In this document: positions 6,554 to 17,200 of the stretch, piece after piece | Layout: each line of letters starts with the position of its first letter | How positions within the stretch are numbered: the stretch's first letter is position 1 | Source of the DNA: a virus | Reading direction: 5' to 3' (one strand) | DNA length: 37,059 bases | IMG/VR virus record: IMGVR_UViG_3300042868_001758 | Location: 1 to 37,059 of that record | The notes under the pieces: model-generated | Seen by the model: only the letters and a program-made list of their open reading frames with translations | What the model was told of the DNA's origin: nothing | Database searches by the model: none | Translations under genes and position numbers: made by a program

Positions 6554-7536
6554 GCAACGTAACCGTTTTCAACCCATCCAACGTCCCAGCCTTCGCCCGT
6601 AAGGGTGAACTGTCGGACATGGCCAAGGCACTCGCTGGCGGCGCTGCCGGTGGCAAGCGTGTCTCTATTAAAGGCGGCGTGTTCCGCTTGATGTCTGGCG
6701 GCAAGGAGGTTGCCAACATCGAGGACAGGCACCTGGACATCGTCATGGTCAAGGCAGCCTCCAAGGTCAGCCGCGTGTTCTACATGAAGAGCTATGACGC
6801 TGAGTCCGTGTCCGGCCCTGACTGCTGGTCAGCAGACGGCGACAAGCCTAGCTCCGAGGCAGCCAGCCCCCAGGCATCCCGCTGCGCTGAGTGCCCCAAG
6901 AACATCGCAGGCTCTGGCCAAGGTAACAGCCGCGCTTGCCGCTATCAACAGCGTCTGGCTGTGGTGCTTGAGAACGACATCAGTGGTGATGTGTTGCAGT
7001 TGGCCCTGCCCGCTACGTCGATATTCGGGAAAGCCGAGGGGGATAACCGCCCACTGCAAGAGTATGCTCGGTGGCTGGTGGCCCAAGGCATCAACCCAGA
7101 GGCAGTCGTTACCCGTATGAAGTTCGACACCAAGTCCGAGTCGCCCAAGCTGCACTTCAAGGCGATGCGTTGGTTGAGCGATGAGGAGTACGAGATCGTT
7201 GAGCAGCAAGCCGCTTCTGACGACGCCCTCAAGGCCATCACGATGACCGTGGCTAAGATGGACGCAGCGCCCGAGGCTCCTGCAGCTCTGGCTGGTAAAC
7301 CGCCTGCTAAGGTCAAGCCTGCCCCTGCACCCGCTCCTGCAGTTGAGGAAGAGGATGAAGAAGTTGCCGCAGTTGCAGCGCCGAAAGCACGTAAGGCCAA
7401 GGCAGCACCTGCTCCGGTAGTTGAGGAGCCGGAAGAAGTCGAAGAACCTGCCGTGCGTAAAGAAGCGCCTAAGAAGCCCGCTGTGGAAGGCAAGAGTACC
7501 CTTGCTGACATGGTGAGTGACTGGGACGACGAGTAA
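6550..7536 (+). CDS. Putative single-stranded DNA-binding protein with acidic tail
   Basis: A 328-residue protein. The N-terminal 235 residues are a folded domain with four cysteines (C92, C112, C115, C130) that could bind zinc. Residues 250-315 are a low-complexity Ala/Pro/Glu/Lys linker. The last residues, DMVSDWDDE, form the short acidic tip typical of SSB and gp32-type proteins, which recruits replication partners. The SSB role is inferred from architecture (domain, disordered linker, acidic tip) and from its position just before the primase-helicase; there is no clear OB-fold signature by eye. A good ribosome binding site (AAGGAGGAACAAC) precedes ATG 6550. High expression would fit an SSB. 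Confidence 0.65.
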   Translation: MSNVTVFNPSNVPAFARKGELSDMAKALAGGAAGGKRVSIKGGVFRLMSGGKEVANIEDRHLDIVMVKAASKVSRVFYMKSYDAESVSGPDCWSADGDKPSSEAASPQASRCAECPKNIAGSGQGNSRACRYQQRLAVVLENDISGDVLQLALPATSIFGKAEGDNRPLQEYARWLVAQGINPEAVVTRMKFDTKSESPKLHFKAMRWLSDEEYEIVEQQAASDDALKAITMTVAKMDAAPEAPAALAGKPPAKVKPAPAPAPAVEEEDEEVAAVAAPKARKAKAAPAPVVEEPEEVEEPAVRKEAPKKPAVEGKSTLADMVSDWDDE

Positions 7537-7559
7537 GGTTTTGGGGGGAAGGAGGACTT

Positions 7560-7778
7560 ATGGCCCTCACTTTTAAACGCTTCAAACACACGAACGCCCC
7601 CCGCCACGAGTGCTGCCATGTATCACCCCAAGTTTGTTATCCAGATAAAGGATCAGCCGCTTTCACTCGGAACACGCCTAGCAAAGTGGGCCATATTCCT
7701 GGATGTACCAGTCGCCAAGATCGCACGAGCCGTAGGATCTACGCGCCAGTCGGTCTACAACTGGATGAAAGGCGGTGA
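7560..7778 (+). pseudogene. Possible 5' remnant of a MazG-like gene with perfect Shine-Dalgarno
   Basis: ATG 7560 has the strongest ribosome binding site in the window (AAGGAGG at 7549-7555, five bases before ATG). The first residues, MALTFKRFKHTNAPRHEC, resemble from memory the N-terminus of phage MazG-like nucleotide pyrophosphohydrolases. The sequence then loses any protein-like character and stops at 7778. The helix-turn-helix gene starts in another frame at 7618 and uses the same DNA. The simplest reading is that a gene start survived while the body was replaced. The ORF may still serve to load ribosomes for the next gene. The resemblance rests on under 20 residues. Confidence 0.35.
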
Positions 7779-7893
7779 AGTATTCGTCGCCTACCGCCCT
7801 GCGGTAGAGCGGATCGTTGAAATATTACAGACGTCGAAAACGTCTGAAGAAGCGTGGAGCAAGATATGCAAGGCATTCAACCTACATCCCTGA
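7618..7893 (+). CDS. Small helix-turn-helix DNA-binding protein
   Basis: A 91-residue protein. Residues about 30-52 (VPVAKIARAVGSTRQSVYNW) form a clear helix-turn-helix of the kind found in small phage regulators, with the recognition helix STRQSVYNWMKG. A C-terminal helical part (AVERIVEILQTSKTSEEAW) may dimerise. The frame is open back to 7537 but has no start codon before ATG 7618, so that start is fairly firm; it lacks a good Shine-Dalgarno site of its own. It overlaps the next ORF by 28 nt. It probably regulates phage genes, perhaps early-to-late switching; its target is unknown. Confidence 0.8.
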   Translation: MYHPKFVIQIKDQPLSLGTRLAKWAIFLDVPVAKIARAVGSTRQSVYNWMKGGEVFVAYRPAVERIVEILQTSKTSEEAWSKICKAFNLHP

Positions 7894-8024
7894 GTAACGA
7901 AGAATTGCTTAAGTACAGTTGGCTAACCGGCGCCGACAAACTTTCTGCGCAGTGGGTATCGGAGCTGATGCTCCGACTAGAGGAGTACGTCGACGCTGAA
8001 GCCAGAGACGCCGCCTCCGAATAA
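7866..8024 (+). CDS. Small hypothetical protein, 52 residues
   Basis: Begins inside the end of the helix-turn-helix gene (28-nt overlap) and ends 21 nt before the primase-helicase start. The product has a helical, acidic C-terminus (QWVSELMLRLEEYVDAEARD) and an N-terminal NEELLKYSWLTGADKL segment. It has no recognised domain. The gap-free packing supports it, but its ribosome binding site is weak. It could be an adaptor or inhibitor peptide; nothing shows which. Confidence 0.5.
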   Translation: MQGIQPTSLSNEELLKYSWLTGADKLSAQWVSELMLRLEEYVDAEARDAASE

Positions 8025-8045
8025 CCCAAAAGAAAAGGCCCGTAC

Positions 8046-11000
8046 ATGAAACCGCTTGAGTTTCTAGCGGAGGTGCTTCCGTCGCCCGGTCATGGGTATT
8101 ACTGCGTTGCGGAACTCAGCTCAGCTAAAAAAGAGCACGCTTTTGTAAGTGACCTGCCCGACATCCGCCCCAAGGTTAAGGCGTGGCTAGGCGCATCCAG
8201 GGACATCTACTTCGCCCTGTCTACGTTCAAAGAAAACAAAAGCCGCAAGGCAGAGAACGCTCAGTTCATCAAGTCGATTTTTATCGACATGGATGGGTAC
8301 ACGACCAAGCGTGATGCCGCCGTTGCGCTGGGGACGTTCCTTGAGAAGACGGGCCTCGACTCTTTTGGCGTTCCGTGGATGGTCAGTTCTGGTGGCGGTC
8401 TGCATTGCTACTGGCCATTGACTGAGGAAGTCGACATCACCAGTTGGAAGCCCATCGCCGAGAACTTCAAGCGCCTGTGCAAGCAGGAGGGGCTGGAGAT
8501 CGACATGACGGTGACGGCTGACGCTGCGCGAGTCTTGCGCATACCGGGTACGTTCAACAACAAGGCCAAGTACGAGACACCCCGTGCGGTCAAGGTGCTG
8601 TTTGAGGGTACGGCCAAGGTAGACATCCGCCATTTTGGGGCGGCTATTCGAGGGGTGCTTAAGGCGGAGAACGCTCCGATCAGCAACAACTTCGTAGCGA
8701 CCAGTGTTGATCTGGCGGGCACACGGCCTAGTAAGGCTGCGGCTAAGCGATCGGCTGCGGCAGAGGCTTTGCTGAACAACAGCGCTACGCGATTCGAGAC
8801 GATCTGGCTCAAGTCTGAGAAGGGCGTGGGCTGCGGTCAGTTGGAGTTCTACCAGAACAACGCCAAACAAGACGGTATGGAGCCGCTGTGGCGTGGGCTG
8901 CTGTCCTGGGCCAAGGTGTGTACGGATGCCGGGCAGTTCACCCACAAGCTCTCCGAGCTGCACCCGTATACGCCTGAGCGTATGAACCAGAAGCTCGCTG
9001 AGATCAAAGGCCCCTACGCCTGCATCAAGATGGACAGCGAGAACCCCGGTATCTGCCCGAAGTGCCCGTTCTGGGGCACCATCACTAACGCCCTGGCGCT
9101 GGGGCGGGAAGTCATCACCGACAACCGGGCCAAGGAACTGGTGATCCCGATCCACAACAGCACAGACGACGCGCCTGAGCAAAGCAAAACCCATATTGAG
9201 GATGAGTTCCACGTCGATGACGGGTTGCCTGAGAACCTTAAGACCTGCACGGTTCTGCGCCCACCACCCCCACGCGGGTTCGACTACGGCAAGCACGGGG
9301 GTGTGTACCGCAACGTCAAGGAGAAAGATGCTACAGGCGTAGAGATCAAGACGCAGATTCAGATCCTGCCGCACGACCTGTTTGTGGTGGACATGCTGCG
9401 CCAAGAGCAAGAGCACCAAGTGCATCTGATTGCCATCCGCCCCGTAGGCCCAGCGCCTGAAGGTCGTGCAGCAACGATGGAGCATCGTCAGGTCATCATG
9501 CCCAGCAAGGCGGTGGTGTCCAAGGATGAGCTGCTCAAGTGCCTTGCGTCGAACAACATCTACGCATCGTTTGGACAGGCGACAGACCCGCATCTGTACG
9601 CTTACGTTCGGGCCTGTGTAGAGAGCGCTGCGCAAGAGCGCAAGGTGGTGGACGTACCGCTGCAGTTCGGGTGGCAGAAGGACAAGTCCTTCGTCTACAA
9701 CAACCGTGTCTTCAAGCCTAACGGCTCAGAGATCGTGGTGCCTATGCCCGGCATGGAGAACATCAACCGCAACACCAACAGCAAAGGATCCCTTGATAAC
9801 TGGCGCAAGCCTTGGGAGTTGTTGATTGGCCGAGGCATGAACACGATGCTGGCGCTCTGCATGGACTCGTTCGGGTCTGCGCTCATGCACTTCTCCGACC
9901 ACAAGGGGTTTGTGTGGCACATCGGCTCGACATCGAGCGGCACGGGCAAGTCGCTGTCCCTGAGTTTGAAGGCCGGAGTCTGGGGACATCCTGTGCATTA
10001 CCGCACAGGTAAGGGCACCTCGTTCGTGGCACTGCAGCAGCGTGCGGGTCTGCTCAACAGCCTGCCTTTGTTGATCGACGAGATCACCACCAAGACTCGT
10101 AACGACACGGAGTGGGCGCCTGAGCTGATTTTCGATATCTCTGAGGGCCAGGGCAAGGAGCGCATGGAGGCTGGCACGAACCGGGAACGGGTCAACAACA
10201 GCACCTGGGCGCTGACCTGCACGATGACGGCTAACACGCACATGGTTGACCTGTTGGTGGGTGGGCGCAAGCACTCCTCTCACGGTGAGCTGATGCGTAT
10301 GCTGGAGTGGAACCCAACGCGAGAACTGTCGTTCGACAAGGCTGAGCGCGAGATCCTGCGTGAGTTGAGCCTGAATTACGGCGTGGCGGGTGAAGCCTGG
10401 GTGCGGTGGCTTGTGCGTAACTATGACGTGGCCAAGGAGATGTGGAGCAAGGTTCACGAGCGGCTGCGCGTGGCGATGGACTTCGCCGATGAGGAGCGCT
10501 TCTGGCATGCTGGCTGCACGTCCACTGTGACCGCCGCTATCCTGCTGGGGCCGAAGTACGCCAACATCATTGAGTCGCCTGTGGCGGCGGTGATGGACGC
10601 ACTGAAGGATCTTGTGACTCTTGCACGTTCTTCGCACAAGAAGTCTGTGCGCACGGCTGAGGATGTGCTCAACGAGTACACCCGTGAGTTCTACGGCAAG
10701 TTCGTTGTGCTGCGCTTCGACACGATGGGCCAGCTTATCGCTGACCTGGGCAAAGACCTGCAGGGCAAGACCAGCACCAAGAACACGGTGATGGGCCGTA
10801 TTGAGCATGGGACGCACCACAGCAACTACGTCGAGTACTTTGTGGAGGAGTCACTGCTGCGTCGGCACTGTTCGTCTATGAGCTTTGGCTACACGGACTT
10901 CAAGCGTCAGTTGGAGAACATGCAGAAAGGCCCACAGCAGTTCCGCATTCAGTACCTGCGCAAAGACATGCTGGCCAAGACGGACGGCCCCGCGATGCGC

Positions 11001-11069
11001 GTGAAGGTGATGCAGATCAGTGTCCCGAAGGAGCTGCTTGATGGAGAGGGTACGATTTCCGTGGAGTGA
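8046..11069 (+). CDS. Primase-helicase: archaeo-eukaryotic primase fused to DUF927-like helicase
   Basis: A 1007-residue two-part replication enzyme. The primase part has IDMDGY (D81, D83) as the metal-binding motif, SGGGLHCYW (His120) as the nucleotide-binding motif, and AARVLRIPGTFNNK near residues 160-175, the pattern of RepA/primase-polymerase proteins. A middle region includes a short CPKC zinc-knuckle-like motif near residue 335. The C-terminal ATPase has Walker A GSTSSGTGKSLSLS at about residue 625 and Walker B LPLLIDEIT at about residue 673, followed by GQGKERM and a TCTMTANTH sensor-like segment; this fits DUF927-type helicases. It should make primers and unwind the fork for the family A polymerase. 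It is the last plus-strand gene. Its stop is followed by two hairpins. Confidence 0.85.
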   Translation: MKPLEFLAEVLPSPGHGYYCVAELSSAKKEHAFVSDLPDIRPKVKAWLGASRDIYFALSTFKENKSRKAENAQFIKSIFIDMDGYTTKRDAAVALGTFLEKTGLDSFGVPWMVSSGGGLHCYWPLTEEVDITSWKPIAENFKRLCKQEGLEIDMTVTADAARVLRIPGTFNNKAKYETPRAVKVLFEGTAKVDIRHFGAAIRGVLKAENAPISNNFVATSVDLAGTRPSKAAAKRSAAAEALLNNSATRFETIWLKSEKGVGCGQLEFYQNNAKQDGMEPLWRGLLSWAKVCTDAGQFTHKLSELHPYTPERMNQKLAEIKGPYACIKMDSENPGICPKCPFWGTITNALALGREVITDNRAKELVIPIHNSTDDAPEQSKTHIEDEFHVDDGLPENLKTCTVLRPPPPRGFDYGKHGGVYRNVKEKDATGVEIKTQIQILPHDLFVVDMLRQEQEHQVHLIAIRPVGPAPEGRAATMEHRQVIMPSKAVVSKDELLKCLASNNIYASFGQATDPHLYAYVRACVESAAQERKVVDVPLQFGWQKDKSFVYNNRVFKPNGSEIVVPMPGMENINRNTNSKGSLDNWRKPWELLIGRGMNTMLALCMDSFGSALMHFSDHKGFVWHIGSTSSGTGKSLSLSLKAGVWGHPVHYRTGKGTSFVALQQRAGLLNSLPLLIDEITTKTRNDTEWAPELIFDISEGQGKERMEAGTNRERVNNSTWALTCTMTANTHMVDLLVGGRKHSSHGELMRMLEWNPTRELSFDKAEREILRELSLNYGVAGEAWVRWLVRNYDVAKEMWSKVHERLRVAMDFADEERFWHAGCTSTVTAAILLGPKYANIIESPVAAVMDALKDLVTLARSSHKKSVRTAEDVLNEYTREFYGKFVVLRFDTMGQLIADLGKDLQGKTSTKNTVMGRIEHGTHHSNYVEYFVEESLLRRHCSSMSFGYTDFKRQLENMQKGPQQFRIQYLRKDMLAKTDGPAMRVKVMQISVPKELLDGEGTISVE

Positions 11070-11077
11070 AGTGTTGC

Positions 11078-11107
11078 CCGGGCAGGGGTTTTTCGTACCC
11101 TGCCTGG
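11078..11107 (+). terminator. Hairpin after the replication operon
   Basis: The arms CCGGGCAGGG and CCCTGCCTGG pair over 10 bp with one G-T wobble around a 10-nt loop, 8 nt after the primase-helicase stop. No T-run follows, so it is not a textbook intrinsic terminator. Its place just downstream of the last plus-strand gene makes a transcript-end role likely. Confidence 0.5.
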
Positions 11108-11168
11108 ACACAGAAAAGATGCGCTTGCTCGGGTTACGAGCAGCGCTTCACCACGGTGTTGAGGCCGA

Positions 11169-11194
11169 GGCCACCGCAGGGGTATGCGGTGGCC
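11169..11194. terminator. Perfect 10-bp hairpin between convergent operons
   Basis: The arms GGCCACCGCA and TGCGGTGGCC pair perfectly around a 6-nt loop. It sits 19 nt beyond the end of the minus-strand giant gene and about 100 nt past the end of the plus-strand operon. The rest of the 143-nt gap holds no ORF I would defend. No U-tract follows on either strand. It may slow polymerases coming from both sides or protect RNA 3' ends. Confidence 0.45.
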
Positions 11195-11212
11195 GGTTCG
11201 GTCTGTGGTTCT

Positions 11213-14200
11213 TCAGGGTGCGCTAGACATCTGCCGGATCATCGTTGCTAGCTGGATCTGCATTTCCTTGACGCGCTTGATCTGCGCTTGCTTCTGCTCT
11301 GAAGACATCCCAGGCGCCATTTCGATCTGGCGTCGGAGAGCCGCCAACTCACCCATCTGCTGCCGGAATGCTCCACCTGTCGAGTTCAGCGCAATCTCAC
11401 GGGCGTACTTGTCAGCGAAAGCTGCGGCATCTGCGCGGTTGCCTGATTTGAGTAGGCTTTGATACGTCCCTGCCGCTTTGCGGAACTCCTCGACGTCCTT
11501 GAATGCTGCGTCCACAATGCCCCGGCCCGTAGCAGGCTGGAACAACGACCCGATAGCCGGCATCTCACTGAGCGCCCGTGCAGGTTTATCTGTCGCGTTG
11601 GGGCTGACCAATGGGCGCAGAGGGTAGTTGGCCATGCTGGCAAGCAATATCCCCAGGCCGCCTGTGTAGCCGCGAATCAAGTGGTCAACGCTAACGGGAG
11701 AGATAGCGCCCGTCTTGCCCAGAATCTTGGCAATCTCCGTGGTGTTATTGCGGAACTGCTGCGCCGTTGTCAGTCCTGACTCTCGCTCGGAAATGATGGG
11801 TGCGTCGGTGTAGAAGTTGTAGTTGGCCGCCAGCTCAATGAGCGGTTTGACGCCTGCTGGGAGTCCGATTGGTTGCGACATTGCGAGCATCTTGCCGAAG
11901 GCATCCATGGCATCGCGCGCCTTAGTGTCACCAGCCGCTGTGTTGAAGATCATCTCGGGGATGACTTTGAACATAAGCCCCGGCTCGAATGGGATCGGGA
12001 TGCGCAGCGGCTCATCAACGCCTGGAATACGCAAGAACCAGTACTGCGCACGCTCCAGCGGTGTAGCGGTCTTGTATGCCTCATCATCCTGCATCAGCGC
12101 CGCATACGCGAACGTCATGCCGAACATCAGTGCGCCACGTTTCCAGAGCTTGGCACGCGCATCCAGCTTTGCTTGGAACGCGGTGTCGCCAGTAATAGCC
12201 GCACGGTAGACCGCATCCAGACCCTGGATCTGCGAGTTGAAGAACGGGATCATCGTGGAGAGCCAGTGCAGGCTGGCGGATGTCCCACGACGCGAGAAGT
12301 TCATGGACTCTGCAGCGCCGAGCACCGCTTCGAGGTGCGACATACCTTTCTTGCGGAAGTTGTTGTACAGCGCAGCGCGTGTGGCCGTGTCGGCCTTCAA
12401 CCCCAGCGCGTCTAGCTTGGCCAAGACGCCGTTGATATTCCAGCCGTTCTTGCCGCTCGTAACGTCGCGCAGCGCGTTGGCCATTTCTTCTTGGCTGCCC
12501 GGATAGATGTCGCTGCTGATCGCCCCGGCCTGCTTAAGGCTCAGACCTGCAGGCGTATCGCCTTTGAGAGACTTGGCGAATTCACGGTACGTATCAATCA
12601 CCGCCGAGAAGTCACCGCCAGTGGTCATGTACGCATGGATCGGGTCGCGAATAAGCTGACGATAAGCGTAGGTCGGCAGGCGCGTAATGCCCTTGCGCAA
12701 AATGTTGGCCGGGAGCCCCATCAGCTTCACGGTTGCGGGGATAGCCGTCTTGATGCCTTGCAGCCCCATGATGACGACATCGGCGGGGATGTCTGGTGGG
12801 AACGCGGTCTCGTCTAAGCGAACATAGTACTTCTCGCCTTTGGAACTGAACCGTGCGGTAAACACATCCCGAGGCCCTTCGCCCTGGATGATCTTGGCCA
12901 GGCCCATGTCTTGCAGCATGTTTCCGACGTCACGCATTTGCATGTTTCGCACAGCCGAGCGGACGATGAGCGACGTGTTCTGCACCATGCCGGAGAAGAC
13001 GGGCAGGATCTTGTCTTCACCGCCGACAAGCTCTTTAAGCTGGGGCTGGTCAATGATGCTGCCAATAGTAATAGGTTTGCTGCTGCCAACATATAGTTGC
13101 ACAAGCCCTTTGGTAATGCGGTAGTACGGCACGTAGTCGCCGGCGGTCAGCGCGTTGGCCTTCTCTTGCGTCATGCTGCCGGAGTCAACAAAAAACTGCA
13201 GCAAGTCTTTGTTGTACTGGCGATAGATGGCGCGCGCGTCTTCGAAGGCCTTTTTAGTGTCAGCGTCAGACTCGACAATCGCTTTGACCGCCTTGGCTTT
13301 CTCGGCGTTAAGGATCGGGTTGCCTTGCTTGTCGTTGCCGTAGTTCAGCTTGTCGTAGCCGATGCCGTCACGCTCCGCGCGAAGGATAGCCATCCAACTT
13401 GTCCACAAGTCTTCCACAAAGTGCGCATTGCCGAGCTTGGATCCGCTCAACGCCTGGGCCATCTTCTTTGCGCTGGGGCCATCTGTCTGCCCCTCGATGA
13501 CTTTCACGCCATCGGCGTTGCGTGTGATTTTCGGCGGGCCATCACTAAGCGATCGTTGGGCCAGGCGGCTGGTGTCGTCGTAAACACGCATCAGGAGCCG
13601 CATTTGCAGCGCCTGGGCTTCCGACAGTTTTCCTTTTGATACGCCGAGTTTGATCAGTGCTTCGCTCGGTGCCCAGTTGTCGGCAGCTATTGTGCGCATG
13701 CGCAGCCCCATCGCGGAGGCGGTGATCTTGTCTCCTAGAGAAGCGGATCTACCCACCAACGCGTTGACCGTGGCGACGGCACCTGGATCGACGTTTGCTG
13801 CTGCAACGGCCTTGGTACCTGAGAACACGCCGCGCATGATCGACGGCAGCATCACCGAGTCTTTGGCCATAGGGCTGGGCGGCTGGAAAATCTTGAGCGC
13901 TGAAGCCATCGCTTGTTCAGACAGGCTCTTTGGCTCCATGCCCAGCATGCGCATGATGGCTTGATAGAAGCGCTGCAAGAAGCCCGGCTTAACAGCGTCG
14001 ATTTTTTCTCGCAGATTCGCGTTTGTCATGAGTTCAGCGACGAACTCTTCGACGTTCTTCTTGCCGTATTCTCTGGCAAAGGCGGGATCGTCTTTGAGCT
14101 TGGCGTACAGGGACTCCAGCTCAGAGCGGGCAGCGCGTTGCTCTGCGGTGAGGGTGTTTGGGTCTGCGCGAAGCACGCCCAGGGTCACTGCGTGAACCGC

Positions 14201-17200
14201 CTCGTGCAGTACTGTCTCCTCGTGCATCGAGCGATTGTCGATGTAGATACGGTTCTTAACAGGGTCGTAGAGACCCGCTACGTTCACGCCCTTATCTTTG
14301 AGGTTCTCAACAAGGATCAGCTTAGGACGACGCCCCACTGCCCTAAGCGTATCTTGGAGGTTCTTTACCAACGCCCTGTTGAAAGGCGTAGAACTCTCCC
14401 CGATAGCTTCAAGCAACCCCATCAAGTTCCCGTCTTCCGCTGCCGATACCCCATCAGGGTTTATCAGGTTGGTCGGGAAAGCGTCGTAGAGGTCATTGTT
14501 CTCGCGCAAGGCAACGTCGTTGTCTGTGTCCGTATCCGAGTCGAACTTGTCATCTGAGAACAGATCCGGCTGCTCTTCCATGAGCCTTCTAGTCTCGGTC
14601 TCAGCTTTGGCTACTTCTTCAGCCTTGGTTTCTGCTTTAGGCGCGGCTTTAGGCTCTGCTTTAGGCTTTGCTTTTTCCGATTGCGCCCGCTTTGCCGCAG
14701 CACGTTTTTCTTCAACGGCTTTTTTTGCCGCCGCTTGTTTCTCTACCGCAGCTTGCTTGGCTTCTTCCCGTTTTTCTACAGGTGTCTGAGGCGTTTTTGG
14801 TGCGGGTGCAGGCGCTGCTGTAGGAGCCGCTTTCTCTTTTACAGGAGCCGTCTTGGCTGCTTTAGCGGCGCGCTCAACCGCAGTGTTTAATGGCCGGAGA
14901 CCTCTTGTGGCGGCATTCGCTGCAGCCGTGCGTTGCTTCATAACGTTGCGAGACTGTGTGATCGACTTGAGCAGCGCTTCGGCTCTGGCATCATCGGCGG
15001 CAGATGTGAATACCGACGGGCTCTCGTCTTCAAACCGATCAATGTCTCGAAGGGCCTGCCGAAGATCTTCCGTTTGCTTGGCTGCAGGCATCTTCGGCGT
15101 CACAGCGCCTGGGCCTTCGGCCTCGAACTGCGCAAGCTCACGCTGCTGTTGCGTGATGTCTTGCTGCTTACCAACACGGGCTTCTTGAACCAACGGGGCG
15201 GTCTCGGACGTGCCCATCAGTGCTTGGATGTCGGCCTTGGCCTTTGCCAGCGCAACATTGGCTGCCCGTTGACCTTCAACCGACTGCTCACGACCTGCGG
15301 CAATCTTTTCCGCCAGTGCCGTTTCGTATGCCTGCAGCACGGCTGCGCCTTGTTCAAGATTGACCTGTGGAAACTCTGCAAGTTTTTCTTGGAGTTTTAA
15401 GACCTTGGCGTACTCAGCGTCCGCCATTTCTCGATCGCCGACGGCTTGCGCTCTTTCAAACCGGCGCTGGGCCTGCATCATTTTCTTTTCGATACCGGCC
15501 CTCTGCATGTCTTCCGTTTTTTCCGGAATAACGGCGGCCTGGGCTTTTAGATCTTCCACCTGCTTGCGCATCGCATCAACTTCTTGACGCATTTCATCCG
15601 CTTTTTTCCGCTCGGCATCGGCGGCTTTGCGCACCCCTGCATACGACGCAAACGGTGCCGTAGACGCCTTATCGTCGAGGTCGGCAACAACCGCTTCTTG
15701 CTTTTTAAAAAGCGCCTCTTTGCGATCCGCCATTATCGACAGCTTGCGGGCTTCTTCCTGTGTATCAAACGCTGTTGGTTCAGCCTCGGCCTCAACATCA
15801 AACTTGCGCGTGGGGAGCACGGGCTCCGTTAAACCAGGAATAAGCGTCTGCTGCATCGGCCCGGCGCCGCCTTCCAGCGCTTCTTGTTTCTGGCGTTCAG
15901 CACGCGCCGTTTTGTCAGCCGCAATCTCCTGAGCTGTGGGCTTAAACGCCAGCGTGCCTTGGCCTTCAACGGTAGGCGCTGCAAAGGTAGCGATCTGCTG
16001 ACGAACCTCTACGAGCTTGCCCAACACCGCCTGTTTCTGTGGCGCTGTCTTGGCTTTTTCTGCGAGATTGGTGAGTTCCACCTCTTTCTTTTGCAGCGCC
16101 TCAAGCGTAGGCAATTTACCGCCAAGATTCTTGAGCTGGGCATCGGCTTCTGTCAGCGCGGTCTTGACCTGCACCGCCTGATTGAACAGGGCGCGTTGCT
16201 CTTCAGGGACGGCACTCTTCATCGCCCGCCCAGAGATTTCGGTGTAGGCTTTAGCGAGCGTGTCCCGTTGCTGCATTAGCTCTACGCGCTGCTGTGTAGG
16301 CGTCAAGGTGGCCGGGGCTGGGGTAACTTCCGCAGGCTGTTGGAAGTACTGCTGATTCTCTTGTTCAGCCGCAAGTTGTTCAGCAGCACCGGGTTGTGCA
16401 GCGCCAAGCTCAAACCCAGGCAGCATGGGCTGCGCCATCGGGCCAGCACCGCCTTGCAACGCCTCTTGCGTCTGGTCTGCTACTTGCAGCGCCTGGATGT
16501 CATTGAACCGTTCTTTGTACTCTTGCTTGACAGGTTTGTACCGCTCAATAAAATCCTTTTTGGCAGCTACGGCGGCTTCGTAAGTCTTCAGCGCGTCTTC
16601 GTACGCGAGTTCCTGTTCAGCAGAGGCGTCCTTGACCTTCTTGGGCTTTTCTATCTTCGGCAGCGTCTGCTTTTCCCGCTCCAGCGCTTGGTACTGCGTG
16701 TTTAGTTCCCGAAGGTACTCAGGCTGCTGCTTGCGCTCCGCTTCCGCTGCGTCAGCCTCGGCTTGAGCGGCTTGGGCCGCAGTACGTTCCTCGGCTTGCT
16801 TAGCCTCGGCAACCGCACGCTCTTCGCCTAGCCGTTTTTCTTCTAGCTTCTTGCCCTGGGCTTTGATACTTCCGCGATCAACAGCGCGACCAAAGGGGCC
16901 TAAGACAAAGGCCAACGCGGCGCCGCCTTGGAGGCTCTCAAGGTACTCTTTACGGGCTTCGGGGTCGCTGATGTCCAACCCGGCTTGAGCGCGTTCCAGA
17001 AGCTGCTGTGCTGCTTCGGTAAGCCCTTCGGCGGTCATAGCCTGACTGGTGGCTTTTGTGTAGTCCCAGGCAATCTGTTTCAGCGTCTGGTTAGCCAGCG
17101 CTTTAGCGCCCGCTTCCGTGACTTCCCGGCCTGCTGCGCCCAGCAGTTTCCCGAGCCCAGGAGCCAAGAACATAGCGGCTGTATCAAGCGCTGCCTGCGG

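Noticed and set aside
6945-7619. Minus-strand ORF (224 residues) opposite the SSB-like gene
   Set aside because: Ser/Ala-rich mirror of the Ala/Pro/Glu linker; antisense artefact of composition.
8187-9635. Long minus-strand ORF (482 residues) opposite the primase-helicase
   Set aside because: It is antisense to a gene with clear primase and helicase motifs, has Arg/His/Leu-rich composition without domains, and reflects codon bias of the real gene.
9726-10820. Minus-strand ORF (364 residues) opposite the helicase domain
   Set aside because: Antisense shadow of the ATPase domain; no motif and no ribosome binding site.
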